Positions 1 to 9,185 of a DNA stretch of 12,445 nt are shown here, piece by piece. The first letter of the stretch is position 1; each line of letters opens with the position of its first letter. Position numbers and translations under genes: made by a program. The notes below the pieces were generated by a model. That model saw only the letters and a list, made by a program, of their open reading frames with translations, ran no database searches and was not told the origin of the DNA. The stretch comes from an uncultured beta proteobacterium (GTDB lineage: Bacteria; Pseudomonadota; Gammaproteobacteria; Burkholderiales; Burkholderiaceae_C), in contig CAISLL010000303.1 in NCBI GenBank assembly GCA_903886165.1, positions 1 to 12,445 of the forward strand, read 5' to 3'.

Positions 1-267
1 CCAGGACGGCTCGGGGCGGTTCAACGGAGTGTCAAAGTGCACCACTTGCATCAAGCCATGCACACCGGCATCTGTGCGGCCGGCACACAGGGTTGAGACA
101 CGGTGATCGGAGAACTGGCTCAAGGCCGTTTCTAGCCGGTCCTGCACGGTTTTTCCGGAACTTTGACTTTGCCAGCCCTGGTAATGGCCACCGTGGTAAC
201 TTATACCGAGCGCGATCCGCACACGGCCATGCAGGCCATCGTTATCAACCTGCGTTTGTGGTGTCAA
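1..267 (-). CDS. truA: tRNA pseudouridine(38-40) synthase TruA, N-terminal part (cut by window edge)
   Basis: This is the first 89 codons of TruA, which isomerises uridine to pseudouridine at positions 38-40 of the tRNA anticodon arm in the cytoplasm. The translation contains [19 protein letters not shown], matching the family N-terminal strand, and GRTDAGVHG at about residues 63-71, whose Asp66 corresponds to the catalytic aspartate (Asp60 in E. coli). The reading frame is open to the left edge, so the rest of the gene lies outside. The start is inferred: a TTG at 267-265 overlaps the fimV stop (TTGA), suggesting translational coupling. An in-frame GTG at 222-220 directly before the conserved RIALG segment is the main alternative. 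No in-frame ATG fits, and no strong ribosome binding site is visible for either candidate. Family identity is very secure; the exact start is not. Confidence 0.93.
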   Translation of the reverse strand, partial: MTPQTQVDNDGLHGRVRIALGISYHGGHYQGWQSQSSGKTVQDRLETALSQFSDHRVSTLCAGRTDAGVHGLMQVVHFDTPLNRPEPSW

Positions 268-2909
268 AGCTGCTTGAGCGCGCGTTGCGCCTTTGCTTTC
301 ATTTCCCCGCTTGCCTCAGCGATGACTTCCTCGATCAGTGCGCGGGCGCCGTCATCGTCTCCGATGGCCTTGAATTCGTCTGCCAGTGCAAGCTTGGTCT
401 CAAGCGGGTCGTCAGCGGTGTCTACAAAAGCGCCCGCTTGCGTGACCGGTTCTTCAAGAGGTTCCAGACTTGGCCCGCTTGAGGCATTGGCGGTTTCAGA
501 AATCTCGCCGGGCTTGGTCAAGGCGAAATCCAGGGTCAGGGCGTCCATGTCAAAATCCATTAGACCGGTGTCTTCGATGGCGGTTTGCGGCCTGGGCAGA
601 GGGGATATCACCTGGGTCTTGCTAAATGGGTCATCGTCGAGCGCCATCGGGATCGGATTGGTTGCTTCCGGCGTCACCGATTTTGGTTCCTCAAGCCATG
701 CCGGCTCGGTGGACTGTTCAGGCGCAGCCAAGCCAGGGGCGGCGGCTGGATGTGTCGGCAATTCAAGCGTGCCAAAGTCTATTTCTGAGGCCTCACTCTC
801 TGCTACATCCGGCAATTCCGGCAACGCCGGCTCAACTGCCGGGGCTGGCCGTGCGGGCGGTGCAGGTGCATCCGGCAAGTCGGGCTCGTCAAGCGAGAAG
901 TCCAGGTCGAGGTCCAGTTCGCCGTTGCCAGTGCCAGCGAAATCCAGATCAACTGAAGTGCCCGCCCCGGCCATGCCCACGCTGGAAACGCCTGCGTCCA
1001 GGGGGGCGGGCCGTGATGGCGTATTGAAATTGCCGGGTGGCTGACCACCGGGAAGGTACAGTGCGTTGTCAGGGTCAAGCGAAAGCCCCATCTCGCAAAT
1101 TTGCTCCCATTCAGGGCCAACACCATCGGACAGGTTAAAGGCGAGGGTTGCAATGGCTTCAAAGGCCTTGGCATCCCGGCGCTTCGCGTAAATTTCCAGC
1201 AGTTTTTGATGGATAGCCAACCGCTCCGGACGCGTCCTGAGTGCGTCTTTCAGTATTTCTTCTGCTTGCAGGTCGCGTCCGTAGGCCAGATAAACATCGG
1301 CTTCAGCCACGGGGTCAACTTCATCCACAGCATTCAGTTGGCTGGGCGAATAAATCATGGAAGAGCCGGTGGCAGGACCTTCATTTGTGTCTATGTGCTG
1401 GCCGCCACTGCTGCCAAAAAATGACTCGGGCTGCAAGTGGCTGTCGCCGAACGTGCTGTCCTTGCTTTCTGATTTCTTGCGTTGTCTGGCTCTGTAAAAG
1501 CCAAATCCAGCCAGCAAAGCGACCAGGCCCAAACCCGCAGCTGGGACCAGTGGATCTTCCAGCAGGGTGTCCATCAAAGTTGGCTCGGTTGCCAGCGGAA
1601 TGGGTGCTGGCGCTGCTTTTGAAGCGGGTTTTACTGGCGCCGGGGTCGGCATGCTGGCTGATGCCGGTGTGGCTGCAACCGTGATGGCGGGAGCGGGAAC
1701 CGGTGCCGCCACTGAGGTTGCAAGCACTGGTGGCTGTGCAGGTATATCGGCGACCGGTTTGACGCTGGGTGGGGCCGCAGGTGTGGCTGCCGCTGCACTT
1801 GATGCGGCGGCGATCTTGCTCAACTCTTGCAGGTTCTTGCCTAGTTCCGCGGCGCGATCGGCCGTGGCCTTGGCATTTTTTGCCTGAGCCAACTGGTCCT
1901 CGGTGCTCTTGCCAGTGACGACGCCTTTGGACAGAGTGAGTTTGTCCGGTGTGGTGGAGCCGGGCTTCTTGTCTTCTACGCTGGCCTGCAACTTCCCGCT
2001 CACCTCCCGGCTGGATGGTGCGACCTGTGTGGCTGGTGCGGCCCCAGCCAGCTTGCGCCTGAATTCATTGAAATTGTTGCTTTGCGCCACGATGATCCGG
2101 CTGGCTTCAGCCGGCGCGGTGGTGGTCGATTGCGCCTCAGTTGGCAGCGTAACAATTGCGCCAGCCTTGATGCGGTTCACGTTGTCACCTATGAATGCGT
2201 CCGGGTTGGCACGTAACATGGCAACCAGCATCTGGTCAAGGGAGACGTTGGCGAGTTTGTTGGCGGTGGCAATGCGCCCGGCGGTTTCACCTGGCTTGAC
2301 GACGACTTGCTGTGCGTCTGCGCTATTTGTCTGGACCGGCATCTTGGGTGCTGGACTCGGCTTGGCTGCAGCTGCAGGCCGTGCTTTTGGTTCGGTCGCG
2401 TCCGGGACGACCTTGGACTGGGCCGGGGCTTGCGCTGGAGGTCGCGCCGGCGCGGGTGCCTGTGCTGGTGTGATGCTCGTCACGGCTGTTGCGCTCATGC
2501 CGGGTGGGTCAAACAGCATGGTGTAGTCGCGCACGATTCGCCCGGTGCTCCAACTGGCTTCCAGGATCATGTCGACAAATGGCTCGTTGACGATGCGGTC
2601 GCCACTGAGTCTGAGGTAGGCGCGACCATTCGTATGCCGTTGCAATGTGACCTGCAGGCCACTCATTGCAGGGTTGTACTCCAGCCCGGCAGATTTGAAG
2701 GCGTCTGGCGTGGCCACCTTGGCATTGAGGGTTGCGGCTTCTTCGGCGTTGATGTCCAGAATGTCGATTTCAGCTTTCAGCACCTGCCCCAGGGCCGACT
2801 GTACGTTCACTCGTCCCAACGACAAGGCATTCGCAGGGGTTCCCCATAGGCCCATAAGCGCAGCTGCGGCCACGGCGCTTAGTTGCCATCGCTGAGATTT
2901 AGCAATCAA
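264..2909 (-). CDS. fimV: FimV-family pilus assembly / polar hub protein, LysM and TPR domains
   Basis: This encodes an 881-residue FimV-like protein. In Pseudomonas, FimV is an inner-membrane hub that positions type IV pilus and polar components; that role here is by homology. Numbered from the TTG start, there is a signal peptide (about 1-28, cleavage after PANA), the FimV N-terminal domain (about 29-135), a Pro/Ala-rich linker, a LysM peptidoglycan-binding domain (about 202-257), a short coiled-coil-like stretch (about 336-371), a second Pro/Ala linker, and one membrane helix (about 454-472) followed by RARQRKK. The cytoplasmic part has TPR-like helices (about 532-594), a very acidic region and the conserved C-terminal TPR motif (about 833-881). 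TTG at 2909 is chosen because AGGAG lies 8 bases upstream and the product then starts with a normal signal peptide; an upstream TTG at 2981 would bury it. The stop overlaps the truA start. Confidence 0.92.
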   Translation of the reverse strand: MIAKSQRWQLSAVAAAALMGLWGTPANALSLGRVNVQSALGQVLKAEIDILDINAEEAATLNAKVATPDAFKSAGLEYNPAMSGLQVTLQRHTNGRAYLRLSGDRIVNEPFVDMILEASWSTGRIVRDYTMLFDPPGMSATAVTSITPAQAPAPARPPAQAPAQSKVVPDATEPKARPAAAAKPSPAPKMPVQTNSADAQQVVVKPGETAGRIATANKLANVSLDQMLVAMLRANPDAFIGDNVNRIKAGAIVTLPTEAQSTTTAPAEASRIIVAQSNNFNEFRRKLAGAAPATQVAPSSREVSGKLQASVEDKKPGSTTPDKLTLSKGVVTGKSTEDQLAQAKNAKATADRAAELGKNLQELSKIAAASSAAAATPAAPPSVKPVADIPAQPPVLATSVAAPVPAPAITVAATPASASMPTPAPVKPASKAAPAPIPLATEPTLMDTLLEDPLVPAAGLGLVALLAGFGFYRARQRKKSESKDSTFGDSHLQPESFFGSSGGQHIDTNEGPATGSSMIYSPSQLNAVDEVDPVAEADVYLAYGRDLQAEEILKDALRTRPERLAIHQKLLEIYAKRRDAKAFEAIATLAFNLSDGVGPEWEQICEMGLSLDPDNALYLPGGQPPGNFNTPSRPAPLDAGVSSVGMAGAGTSVDLDFAGTGNGELDLDLDFSLDEPDLPDAPAPPARPAPAVEPALPELPDVAESEASEIDFGTLELPTHPAAAPGLAAPEQSTEPAWLEEPKSVTPEATNPIPMALDDDPFSKTQVISPLPRPQTAIEDTGLMDFDMDALTLDFALTKPGEISETANASSGPSLEPLEEPVTQAGAFVDTADDPLETKLALADEFKAIGDDDGARALIEEVIAEASGEMKAKAQRALKQL

Positions 2910-2923
2910 TTTGTCAACTCCTA
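2910..2923 (-). promoter_or_regulatory. Ribosome binding site that decides the fimV TTG start
   Basis: The minus strand reads AGGAG followed by eight bases and then TTG at 2909-2907. No ATG or GTG lies in frame near the signal peptide, apart from an ATG inside its hydrophobic core. This makes the TTG the best supported start. Confidence 0.6.
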
Positions 2924-2989
2924 TTAGGCAACCTGCAAAGTGTGGGTTGTATTGCGCACGCTCGGCTACATCTTTAAACAATCAAAACA

Positions 2990-3018
2990 ACCATAGCATC
3001 AATAGCTTAGCATGACAA
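2990..3018 (-). promoter_or_regulatory. Predicted sigma-70-type promoter for fimV
   Basis: On the minus strand there is a -35-like TTGTCA (3018-3013), a 17-base spacer and a -10-like TATGGT (2995-2990). The matches are 5/6 and 4/6 to consensus with ideal spacing. Transcription would start near 2983, giving a leader of about 74 bases before the TTG start of fimV. This suggests that fimV-truA can be transcribed separately from the leu-asd genes. It is a sequence prediction only. Confidence 0.5.
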
Positions 3019-3081
3019 GTTGAGACGACTGATGAGCTTGAAGTCGGCCGCCGCCAAGTGCCTGTGCCTGATTCTATGTTG

Positions 3082-3147
3082 CAGAGTGACAACGCCATTT
3101 CACTCTTGCGCGAGGGACAGGCATGCAACCAGACTGACAACGTCATT
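3082..3147. repeat. Imperfect 18-bp direct repeat upstream of fimV
   Basis: The plus strand carries cagagtgacaacgccatt at 3082-3099 and cagactgacaacgtcatt at 3130-3147. They match at 16 of 18 positions and are spaced exactly 48 bases start to start. They lie between the asd stop and the predicted fimV promoter. They could be binding sites for a regulator or chance similarity. The first copy also overlaps a weak hairpin (GCAGAGTG at 3081-3088 against CACTCTTGC at 3101-3109, with one bulged base), which lacks a T-run and is not a convincing terminator for asd. The rest of the 247-base gap shows nothing else recognisable. Confidence 0.5.
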
Positions 3148-3156
3148 CATCCATCC

Positions 3157-4320
3157 TCATGCCTGCAGCAGGATTCGCAGCATGCGGCGCAGTGGCTCGG
3201 CCGCACCCCAAAGCAACTGGTCACCCACGGTGAATGCGCCCACGTATTCTGGCCCCATGGCGAGTTTGCGGATACGTCCCACCGGAATGGTCATCGTGCC
3301 GGTAACCGCAACGGGAGTCAGGTCTTTGATGGTTGCCTCGCGTGTATTGGGGACCACTTTGACCCAGGCGTTGTCCGCGGCAATCATGGATTCAATGTCG
3401 GCAGAAGGCACGTCTTTCTTGAGCTTGAACGTCAGCGCCTGGCTGTGGCAACGCATGGCGCCAATGCGAACGCAAAAACCATCTACCGGTGTTTCGACGC
3501 TGCCAAATGCAGCACCCTGGCCGAGGATCTTGTTGGTCTCCGCCATTCCTTTCCACTCCTCGCGGGACATGCCCCAACCGGCTTCGTCGGATTGTTTGCC
3601 CAGACCGAGGTCCTTGTCGATCCAGGGGATCAATGAGCCGCCCAGAGGTACGCCAAAGTTGGTGGTTTCGGCGGTACTCAAAGCGCGCTGCTTCGCGATC
3701 ACCTTGCGGTCAATTTCCAGAATGGCGGACTTGGGGTCGTCCAGCAGTGCCCGGACTTCCGCGTTGAGGGTGCCAAATTGTGTTAGTAACTCGCGCATGT
3801 GCTGGGCACCGCCGCCACTGGCTGCCTGATAAGTCTGCGTGCTCATCCATTCGACCAAGCCCGCTTTGTAAAGGGCGCCAACACCCATCAACATGCAGCT
3901 CACAGTGCAGTTGCCGCCGATCCAGTTGTTGCCGCCTTTGCTCAGGGCGGCCTTGATCACCGGTAAATTGACGGGGTCGAGAATGATGACAGCATCGTTG
4001 TTCATGCGCAACGTGGATGCCGCATCAATCCAGTGGCCCGTCCAGCCCGCTGCGCGCAGTTTTGGAAACACCTCGGTGGTGTAGTCGCCGCCCTGGGCGC
4101 TGATGATGATGTCGCATTTTTTCAGGGCGTCGATGTCAAACGCGTCTTTCAGTGTTGTCTCGTTCTTTGTCCACAAGGGCGCTGCGCCGCCTGCATTGGA
4201 CGTAGAGAAAAACACCGGCTCGATCAGGGCGAAATCACCTTCAGTTTGCATGCGGTCCATTAGGACGGAACCCACCATGCCACGCCAACCGACCAAACCT
4301 ACCAGATTGCCCACTTTCAT
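3157..4320 (-). CDS. asd: Aspartate-semialdehyde dehydrogenase
   Basis: This 387-residue enzyme reduces aspartyl phosphate to aspartate semialdehyde with NADPH, the branch step leading to lysine/diaminopimelate, threonine and methionine. The N-terminal nucleotide-binding loop [11 protein letters not shown] is at residues 8-18. The catalytic cysteine is Cys138 in GGNCTVSC, and the acid-base histidine is His292 in RCHSQ. The [11 protein letters not shown] segment is also typical of the proteobacterial (E. coli-like) type. It is somewhat longer than the 367-residue E. coli enzyme. The ATG at 4320 is preferred over an adjacent GTG at 4323 because AAAGGG sits 7 bases upstream of it. It lies 64 bases after leuB and probably shares the leu transcript. 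No terminator is evident after it, so some read-through into fimV is possible. Confidence 0.97.
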   Translation of the reverse strand: MKVGNLVGLVGWRGMVGSVLMDRMQTEGDFALIEPVFFSTSNAGGAAPLWTKNETTLKDAFDIDALKKCDIIISAQGGDYTTEVFPKLRAAGWTGHWIDAASTLRMNNDAVIILDPVNLPVIKAALSKGGNNWIGGNCTVSCMLMGVGALYKAGLVEWMSTQTYQAASGGGAQHMRELLTQFGTLNAEVRALLDDPKSAILEIDRKVIAKQRALSTAETTNFGVPLGGSLIPWIDKDLGLGKQSDEAGWGMSREEWKGMAETNKILGQGAAFGSVETPVDGFCVRIGAMRCHSQALTFKLKKDVPSADIESMIAADNAWVKVVPNTREATIKDLTPVAVTGTMTIPVGRIRKLAMGPEYVGAFTVGDQLLWGAAEPLRRMLRILLQA

Positions 4321-4369
4321 CACATTGCCCTTTCAAATTGTTGAATCGCCATTGTTTGGCTTGCGCCGC

Positions 4370-4384
4370 CAGGTTTCAGACCTG
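4370..4384 (-). repeat. Small inverted repeat right after leuB
   Basis: CAGGT and ACCTG arms of 5 bp flank a 5-base loop and begin directly after the leuB stop codon, in the 64-base gap before asd. There is no T-run, so it is not a Rho-independent terminator. It may be chance or a weak mRNA structure between the two genes. Confidence 0.25.
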
Positions 4385-5470
4385 CTATTTGATTGCCCTG
4401 ACCACTGCATCGCCCATTTCACGCGTGCTGACCCGTGTGCTGCCAGCGCTGAAGATGTCAGCGGTGCGCAGACCTTGTGCCAGGACGGTCTTGACGGCCG
4501 CTTCAATGCGGTCTGCCGCTTGCGCCTGGTCAAGACTGAAGCGCAACATCATGGCGGCACTCAGGATGGTGGCCAGCGGGTTGGCGATGCATTTGCCCGC
4601 AATGTCAGGTGCGCTCCCGTGGCTGGGTTCAAACAGCCCCTTGTTGTCAGCATTCATCGAAGCCGAAGGCAACATGCCAATTGAGCCCGTCAGCATCGAA
4701 GCTTCGTCGCTCAGGATGTCGCCGAACATGTTGCCGGTGACGACCACGTCGAACTTTTTCGGCGCTCGCACGAGTTGCATGGCGGCGTTGTCCACATACA
4801 TGTGGTCCAGTGCAACGTCAGGGTACTGCAGGCCGACCTCTGTGACGACATCTTTCCAGAACTGGAAGGTCTCCAGCACATTGGCTTTGTCGACGCTGGT
4901 GACGCGCCCCTCCGAGCCTGCCGCCTTGCGCTTGCGTGCCGCTTGGAATGCCACATGGGCAATGCGCTCGATTTCCGGGCGGCTGTAGCGCATGGTATCG
5001 AAAGCTTCTTCGGCGCCGGGGAAGTGACCGTCCACTGCCAAGCGGCGGCCACGGGGCTGGCCAAAATAGATGTCGCCGGTCAATTCGCGGATGATCAAGA
5101 TGTCCAGGCCTGCAATCAGCTCAGGTTTCAGGCTGGAAGCCCCCACCAGTTGCTCGTAACAGATGGCAGGGCGGAAATTCGCAAACAGCCCGAGGTGCTT
5201 GCGCAGTCCCAAAATGGCTTGCTCCGGGCGCAGTGGACGGTCGAGTTTGTCGTACTTCCAGTCTCCGACAGCACCAAACAGTACCGCGTCAGCGTCTTTG
5301 GCCAGCGCCAAGGTGGATTCGGGCAATGGGTGGCCGTGGGCCTCGTACGCGGCACCGCCAACCAGTGCTGTTTCCATTTCGAATCCCAGATCCAGGGCAC
5401 GCAGCACCTTGACCGCTTCGGAAACTATTTCGGTACCAATCCCGTCACCGGGTAAAACGGCTATCTTCAT
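4385..5470 (-). CDS. leuB: 3-isopropylmalate dehydrogenase
   Basis: This 361-residue cytoplasmic enzyme oxidises and decarboxylates 3-isopropylmalate to 2-oxoisocaproate with NAD+, the third specific step of leucine synthesis. It begins with the family's [15 protein letters not shown]. Substrate and metal ligands are all present by alignment to the family: Arg90, Arg100, Arg128, Tyr135, Lys195, Asp227, Asp251 and Asp255. The NAD-binding segment [15 protein letters not shown] is at about 279-293. Length is normal for the proteobacterial enzyme. The ATG at 5470 is the only start that keeps the conserved N-terminus; its ribosome binding site is weak (GCGAAAA). It lies 28 bases after leuD, consistent with one operon. 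Confidence 0.98.
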   Translation of the reverse strand: MKIAVLPGDGIGTEIVSEAVKVLRALDLGFEMETALVGGAAYEAHGHPLPESTLALAKDADAVLFGAVGDWKYDKLDRPLRPEQAILGLRKHLGLFANFRPAICYEQLVGASSLKPELIAGLDILIIRELTGDIYFGQPRGRRLAVDGHFPGAEEAFDTMRYSRPEIERIAHVAFQAARKRKAAGSEGRVTSVDKANVLETFQFWKDVVTEVGLQYPDVALDHMYVDNAAMQLVRAPKKFDVVVTGNMFGDILSDEASMLTGSIGMLPSASMNADNKGLFEPSHGSAPDIAGKCIANPLATILSAAMMLRFSLDQAQAADRIEAAVKTVLAQGLRTADIFSAGSTRVSTREMGDAVVRAIK

Positions 5471-5498
5471 GATTTTTCGCTATCTAATATGTAGCTTC

Positions 5499-6149
5499 TT
5501 ATGCAAGCATGGTATGGGCTAACCAGGGTTTTTGTGCTAAACGTTCGGCCTCGAAGGCCTTGATTCTGTCGGCGTGGCGCAAGGTCAGGCCAATGTCGTC
5601 CAGACCGTTGAGCAGGCAGTACTTGCGAAAGGCCTGCACGTCAAACGGGAGTTCGGCACCATCAGGTTTGACAACAAGCTGCTGTTCCAAGTCGATGGTC
5701 AGGGTGTACCCCGGAAACACAGCGACCTCGTTGAACAGGTCTCCCACTTGCGCCTCCGTCAACACGATCGGCAACAGCCCATTCTTGAAACTGTTGTTGA
5801 AAAAAATGTCGGCATAACTGGGGGCAATGATGGCGCGAAAACCGAATTGATCCAGCGCCCAAGGTGCATGCTCACGTGATGACCCACATCCAAAATTTTT
5901 CCTCGCCAACAAGATCGAGGCTCCCTGATAGCGTGGTTGGTTCAACACAAAATCAGGGTTGGGTCTGCGGCTGGAGGGATCCTGCCCGGGGTGACCAGCA
6001 TCCAGATAACGCCACTCGTCAAACAGGTTTTGACCAAACCCGGTTTTGCGGATGGATTTCAGGAACTGCTTGGGAATGATGGCGTCGGTGTCAACATTTT
6101 CCCGATCCATCGGGGCGACCAGACCCTTGTGTAAGATAAATTTTTGCAT
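5499..6149 (-). CDS. leuD: 3-isopropylmalate dehydratase, small subunit
   Basis: This 216-residue subunit provides the swivel domain of isopropylmalate isomerase. With LeuC it converts 2-isopropylmalate to 3-isopropylmalate in leucine synthesis. The N-terminal segment with [17 protein letters not shown] (about 15-31) and the swivel motif [14 protein letters not shown] (86-99) are diagnostic. Length matches the proteobacterial LeuD of about 200-217 residues. The ATG at 6149 lies only 9 bases after the stop of the entericidin-like gene. Its likely ribosome binding site, TGAGGC, includes that gene's TGA stop, so translation of the two is probably coupled. It is separated from its partner leuC only by that small gene. 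Confidence 0.97.
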   Translation of the reverse strand: MQKFILHKGLVAPMDRENVDTDAIIPKQFLKSIRKTGFGQNLFDEWRYLDAGHPGQDPSSRRPNPDFVLNQPRYQGASILLARKNFGCGSSREHAPWALDQFGFRAIIAPSYADIFFNNSFKNGLLPIVLTEAQVGDLFNEVAVFPGYTLTIDLEQQLVVKPDGAELPFDVQAFRKYCLLNGLDDIGLTLRHADRIKAFEAERLAQKPWLAHTMLA

Positions 6150-6158
6150 GGACTAGCC

Positions 6159-6290
6159 TCAGTTTTTCTTGGCTGCGCCTTCGATGGCTGAGCCAGCCTT
6201 CTGCAGGTCCTGACCCACGCCTTTGACGGTGTTGCAGCCCGCCAGTGTCAGCAAACTCGCCACCATCATCAATCCAATAAGTGATTTCAT
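6159..6290 (-). CDS. Entericidin A/B-like small lipoprotein
   Basis: This is a 43-residue protein: a lysine near the N-terminus, a hydrophobic stretch, and a lipobox LAGC at residues 16-19, so Cys19 would be lipidated. The 25-residue mature part has NTVKGVGQDLQKAGSAIEGAA, the typical amphipathic pattern of the entericidin EcnA/EcnB family of membrane lipoproteins, which in E. coli form an antidote/toxin pair (only one such gene here). The ATG at 6290 has an excellent upstream AGAGGAG at 7 bases spacing. A longer upstream in-frame opening exists but merely reads leuC in another frame. It sits 22 bases after leuC and 9 before leuD, inside the leu operon. To my recollection such a gene between leuC and leuD recurs in Burkholderiales. 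The real function here is unknown. Confidence 0.85.
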   Translation of the reverse strand: MKSLIGLMMVASLLTLAGCNTVKGVGQDLQKAGSAIEGAAKKN

Positions 6291-6312
6291 CAAATGCTCC
6301 TCTGACTGAAGG

Positions 6313-7761
6313 TCAGACAAATTTTCGGACGTCAACAAAATGGCCATGAATGGCGGCGGCAGCAGCCATTGCCGGACTGACCAGGTGGGTGCGTCCGCCA
6401 GCGCCTTGACGGCCTTCAAAGTTGCGGTTGCTGGTGGACGCGCAACGTTCACCTGGCTCAAGCCGGTCGGCATTCATGGCCAAACACATGGAGCAACCCG
6501 GCTCACGCCACTCAAACCCGGCTGCGCGAAATATCTCGTGCAAGCCTTCGCGTTCTGCCTGTTCCTTAACCAGACCGGAGCCTGGAACGACCAGCGCAAG
6601 ACGGATGTTTGGGGCGATCTTTCGAGCAAGGTTTTTCACAACGGCGGCAGCCTCGCGCATGTCTTCGATGCGACTGTTGGTGCAAGAACCGATGAACACC
6701 TTGTCCACATGCAGATCGCTCAGCGCTTTGCCCGGCTCCAAAGCCATGTACTGAAGCGCACGTTCAATCGCGCCGCGCTTGTTGGCGTCTTTCTCTTGGT
6801 CTGGGTCAGGCACCCGCTCGTTGATGCCCAAGACCATTTCAGGCGATGTTCCCCACGTGACCTGCGGTACCAGCAGACTGGCATCAATGTCGATGACCGC
6901 ATCAAAGTGCGCGTCAGGGTCTGAGTGCAGCGTGCGCCAATGAGCCACTGCCTGGTCCCATTCCACGGCAGCGGCTGCCTCATTGGGTGCGTTGTAGCCA
7001 GGCGCCAGCGGTCGGCCTTTGACGTATTGGATGGTTTTTTCATCCACGGCCACCAAGCCCGCCCGCGCGCCAGCTTCGATTGCCATGTTGCAGACCGTCA
7101 TGCGGCCTTCCATGCTGAGCGCACGGATCGCGCTGCCGCCAAATTCGATGGTGTAGCCGGTGCCGCCAGCTGTGCCAATTTTGCCGATGATCGCCAGCAC
7201 AATGTCCTTGGCACCACAACCGCGTGGTGTTGTGCCATCAACACGCACCAGCATGTTCCTGGCCTTTTTGGCCAACAGGGTCTGGGTTGCCATCACGTGC
7301 TCGACCTCGCTGGTGCCAATGCCGTGGGCAAGCGCGCCAAATGCACCATGAGTGGAGGTGTGGGAGTCGCCGCACACAACCGTCATGCCCGGCAGCGTGG
7401 CGCCATTTTCAGGTCCAATCACATGCACGATGCCTTGTCGGCGAGACATGAAAGGAAAGTATGCGGCGGCGCCGTATTCCTTGATGTTGGCATCGAGCGT
7501 CATGACCTGCTCTTTGCTGGTCGGGTCGGTGATGCCGTCATAACCAAGTTCCCACCCCGTGGTGGGTGTGTTGTGGTCGGCGGTAGCGACGATGGCGCTG
7601 ACACGCCAGAGCTTGCGGTTTGCCTGACGCAAGCCTTCAAACGCTTGTGGGCTGGTGACTTCATGCACCAGATGCCGGTCGATGTAGAGCAGGGCGGTGC
7701 CGTCGTCTTCTGTGTGGACGACGTGTTCGTCCCAGAGTTTGTCGTAAAGGGTGCGTCCCAT
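6313..7761 (-). CDS. leuC: 3-isopropylmalate dehydratase, large subunit
   Basis: This 482-residue aconitase-family subunit carries the [4Fe-4S] cluster of isopropylmalate isomerase. The cluster ligands are Cys360 (IGSCTNSR), Cys423 and Cys426 (PGCSMC). The [16 protein letters not shown] segment at 130-145 and the C-terminal [10 protein letters not shown] (444-453) are family hallmarks. It acts with LeuD on isopropylmalate in the cytoplasm. The ATG at 7761 is chosen because the protein then begins [15 protein letters not shown] as in homologues and AAGGAA lies just upstream. A longer in-frame opening to 7860 would run into the gltA terminator and is not credible. It is the first gene of the leu cluster, following the gltA terminator. 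No leader peptide rich in leucine codons was seen. Confidence 0.98.
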   Translation of the reverse strand: MGRTLYDKLWDEHVVHTEDDGTALLYIDRHLVHEVTSPQAFEGLRQANRKLWRVSAIVATADHNTPTTGWELGYDGITDPTSKEQVMTLDANIKEYGAAAYFPFMSRRQGIVHVIGPENGATLPGMTVVCGDSHTSTHGAFGALAHGIGTSEVEHVMATQTLLAKKARNMLVRVDGTTPRGCGAKDIVLAIIGKIGTAGGTGYTIEFGGSAIRALSMEGRMTVCNMAIEAGARAGLVAVDEKTIQYVKGRPLAPGYNAPNEAAAAVEWDQAVAHWRTLHSDPDAHFDAVIDIDASLLVPQVTWGTSPEMVLGINERVPDPDQEKDANKRGAIERALQYMALEPGKALSDLHVDKVFIGSCTNSRIEDMREAAAVVKNLARKIAPNIRLALVVPGSGLVKEQAEREGLHEIFRAAGFEWREPGCSMCLAMNADRLEPGERCASTSNRNFEGRQGAGGRTHLVSPAMAAAAAIHGHFVDVRKFV

Positions 7762-7784
7762 CGTGGTTCCTTGGTAAGCCCGGG

Positions 7785-7790
7785 ATTTTA
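7785..7790 (-). promoter_or_regulatory. Possible -10 element for the leu operon
   Basis: The minus strand reads TAAAAT (5/6 to the -10 consensus) between the gltA terminator and the leuC start, which would give a leader of only about 15-20 bases. No good -35 hexamer is found at 16-18 bases spacing, so this is a weak prediction. A promoter is expected somewhere here because the preceding terminator is strong. Confidence 0.3.
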
Positions 7791-7825
7791 ATCGGTCAGG
7801 AGAAATAGATCGTTCGCAAACAAAG

Positions 7826-7855
7826 AAGCCCGCCGGAGTTGCTGCCGGCGGGCTT
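7826..7855 (-). terminator. Rho-independent terminator after gltA
   Basis: A perfect 11-bp GC-rich stem (AAGCCCGCCGG paired with CCGGCGGGCTT) encloses an 8-base loop and is followed on the minus strand by CTTTGTTT. It starts 37 bases after the gltA stop. It separates the sdh-gltA transcript from the leu operon. On the plus strand the stem lacks a following T-run, so it should act in one direction only. Confidence 0.9.
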
Positions 7856-7892
7856 TGCAAAAAGCTCAGGGCTATTAGCGATCGAGCACGGG

Positions 7893-9185
7893 TTAAACGT
7901 CGCGCGTGACAGAGCCGGTGAACAACTGACGCGGGCGGCCAATTTTGTACTCCGGGTCGCTGATCATTTCATTGAGCTGGGCAATCCAGCCGACGGTGCG
8001 TGCCAAGGTGAAGACGCCCGTGAACAGGTTCACAGGGATGCCGATGGCGCGCTGCACAATGCCGGAATAAAAATCAACGTTCGGGTACAGCTTGCGGGAG
8101 ACAAAGTATTCGTCTTCCAGGGCAATCTTTTCAACTTCTTTGGCCAACTTGAACAGCGGGTCGTTTTCGAGGCCCAGTTCTGCCAACACCTCGTTGCAGG
8201 TTTCTTGCATCAATGTGGCACGAGGGTCGTAGTTTTTGTACACACGGTGACCAAAACCCATCAGCTTCACGCCGGAGTTCTTGTCCTTGACCTGTTCCAT
8301 GAATTGACCGACCTTGGCGACGCCACCCTGGCGTTGAATGTCCTCCAGCATGTTCAGACAGGCTTCGTTGGCGCCGCCGTGTGCAGGGCCCCAGAGGCAA
8401 GCTACACCAGCTGCAATGGCGGCAAACGGGTTGGTGCCAGACGAACCGCACAGACGCACCGTGGACGTGGATGCGTTTTGCTCGTGATCCGCATGCAGGA
8501 TGAAAATGCGGTCCATGGCCCGCTCGATCACTGGATTGACCTTGTACTCTGCACAGGGCGTGCCAAACATCATGCGCAGGAAGTTGCCGGCGTAGCTGAG
8601 GTCATTCTGGGGGTACATGTAAGGCTGACCGATTCCGTATTTGTAGGCCATGGCCACCAGTGTCGGCATTTTTGCGATCAGGCGGATGGCGGCAATTTCA
8701 CGGTGCGCCGGGTTGTTGATGTCGGTGCTGTCATGGTAGAACGCAGACAAGGCACCGACCAGACCGGTCAGGACCGCCATGGGGTGCGCGTCACGACGGA
8801 AACCACGCAGGAAAAACTGCATCTGCTCGTTGACCATCGTGTGGTTGATGACGAGTTTGTGGAAGCTGTCGCGCTCATCCTTGTTAGGTAGCTCCCCTTT
8901 GAGCAGCAGGTAGCATGTATCAAGGTAATCGCACTGTGTTGCCAACTGTTCGATAGGGTAGCCACGGTACAGCAACTCACCCTTGTCGCCATCAATGTAG
9001 GTGATTGCAGACTGGCATGAGGCTGTGGACAAAAAGCCCGGGTCATAAGTGAACATGCCGGTTTGGCCATAAAGCTTGCGAATGTCAATCACATCCGGGC
9101 CCACGGTGCCTTGATACACCGGCAAATCAACGCTGGGGCTGCCGTTGCTAAACGACAGGGTGGCTTTATTTTCAGCTAGCTTCAT
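7893..9185 (-). CDS. gltA: Citrate synthase (type II, hexameric)
   Basis: This 430-residue enzyme condenses acetyl-CoA and oxaloacetate to citrate, the entry step of the TCA cycle. Catalytic residues are His269 (GPAHGGANE), His313 ([13 protein letters not shown]) and Asp371 (NVDFYSG), matching His264, His305 and Asp362 of E. coli. Its 430 residues and N-terminal beta-rich extension are those of the NADH-sensitive Gram-negative type rather than the short dimeric type; allostery here is inferred from family. The ATG at 9185 has AAAGG close upstream and overlaps the sdhE stop as ATGA, indicating coupled translation. It closes the sdh-gltA cluster and is followed by a strong terminator. Confidence 0.98.
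   Translation of the reverse strand: MKLAENKATLSFSNGSPSVDLPVYQGTVGPDVIDIRKLYGQTGMFTYDPGFLSTASCQSAITYIDGDKGELLYRGYPIEQLATQCDYLDTCYLLLKGELPNKDERDSFHKLVINHTMVNEQMQFFLRGFRRDAHPMAVLTGLVGALSAFYHDSTDINNPAHREIAAIRLIAKMPTLVAMAYKYGIGQPYMYPQNDLSYAGNFLRMMFGTPCAEYKVNPVIERAMDRIFILHADHEQNASTSTVRLCGSSGTNPFAAIAAGVACLWGPAHGGANEACLNMLEDIQRQGGVAKVGQFMEQVKDKNSGVKLMGFGHRVYKNYDPRATLMQETCNEVLAELGLENDPLFKLAKEVEKIALEDEYFVSRKLYPNVDFYSGIVQRAIGIPVNLFTGVFTLARTVGWIAQLNEMISDPEYKIGRPRQLFTGSVTRDV

Noticed and set aside
163..1044. A 293-codon Ser/Ala/Gly-rich open frame on the plus strand opposite fimV
   Set aside because: Its composition is the antisense image of the acidic and Pro/Ala-rich parts of fimV; no independent start signal or family match.
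3081..3109. Hairpin after asd as a possible terminator
   Set aside because: The stem is short with a bulge and a 12-base loop, and no T-run follows on the minus strand.
3020..3829. Plus-strand open frames covering the asd-fimV gap and the end of asd
   Set aside because: They run far into asd antisense and share no recognisable domain; nothing supports a gene in the gap.
6291..6473. Longer N-terminal extension of the entericidin-like gene
   Set aside because: The extension lies inside leuC in another frame and would hide the signal peptide; the ATG at 6290 has a strong ribosome binding site.
6925..7791. A 288-codon open frame on the plus strand opposite leuC
   Set aside because: It is antisense to a clear leuC, has low-complexity composition and no recognisable motif.
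7762..7860. Longer N-terminal extension of leuC
   Set aside because: It would translate the gltA terminator stem, and homologues begin at MGRTLYDKL.
7839..8891. A 350-codon open frame on the plus strand opposite gltA
   Set aside because: gltA on the other strand is unmistakable with all catalytic residues. The antisense frame matches no family I recognise and is a by-product of high GC codon use.
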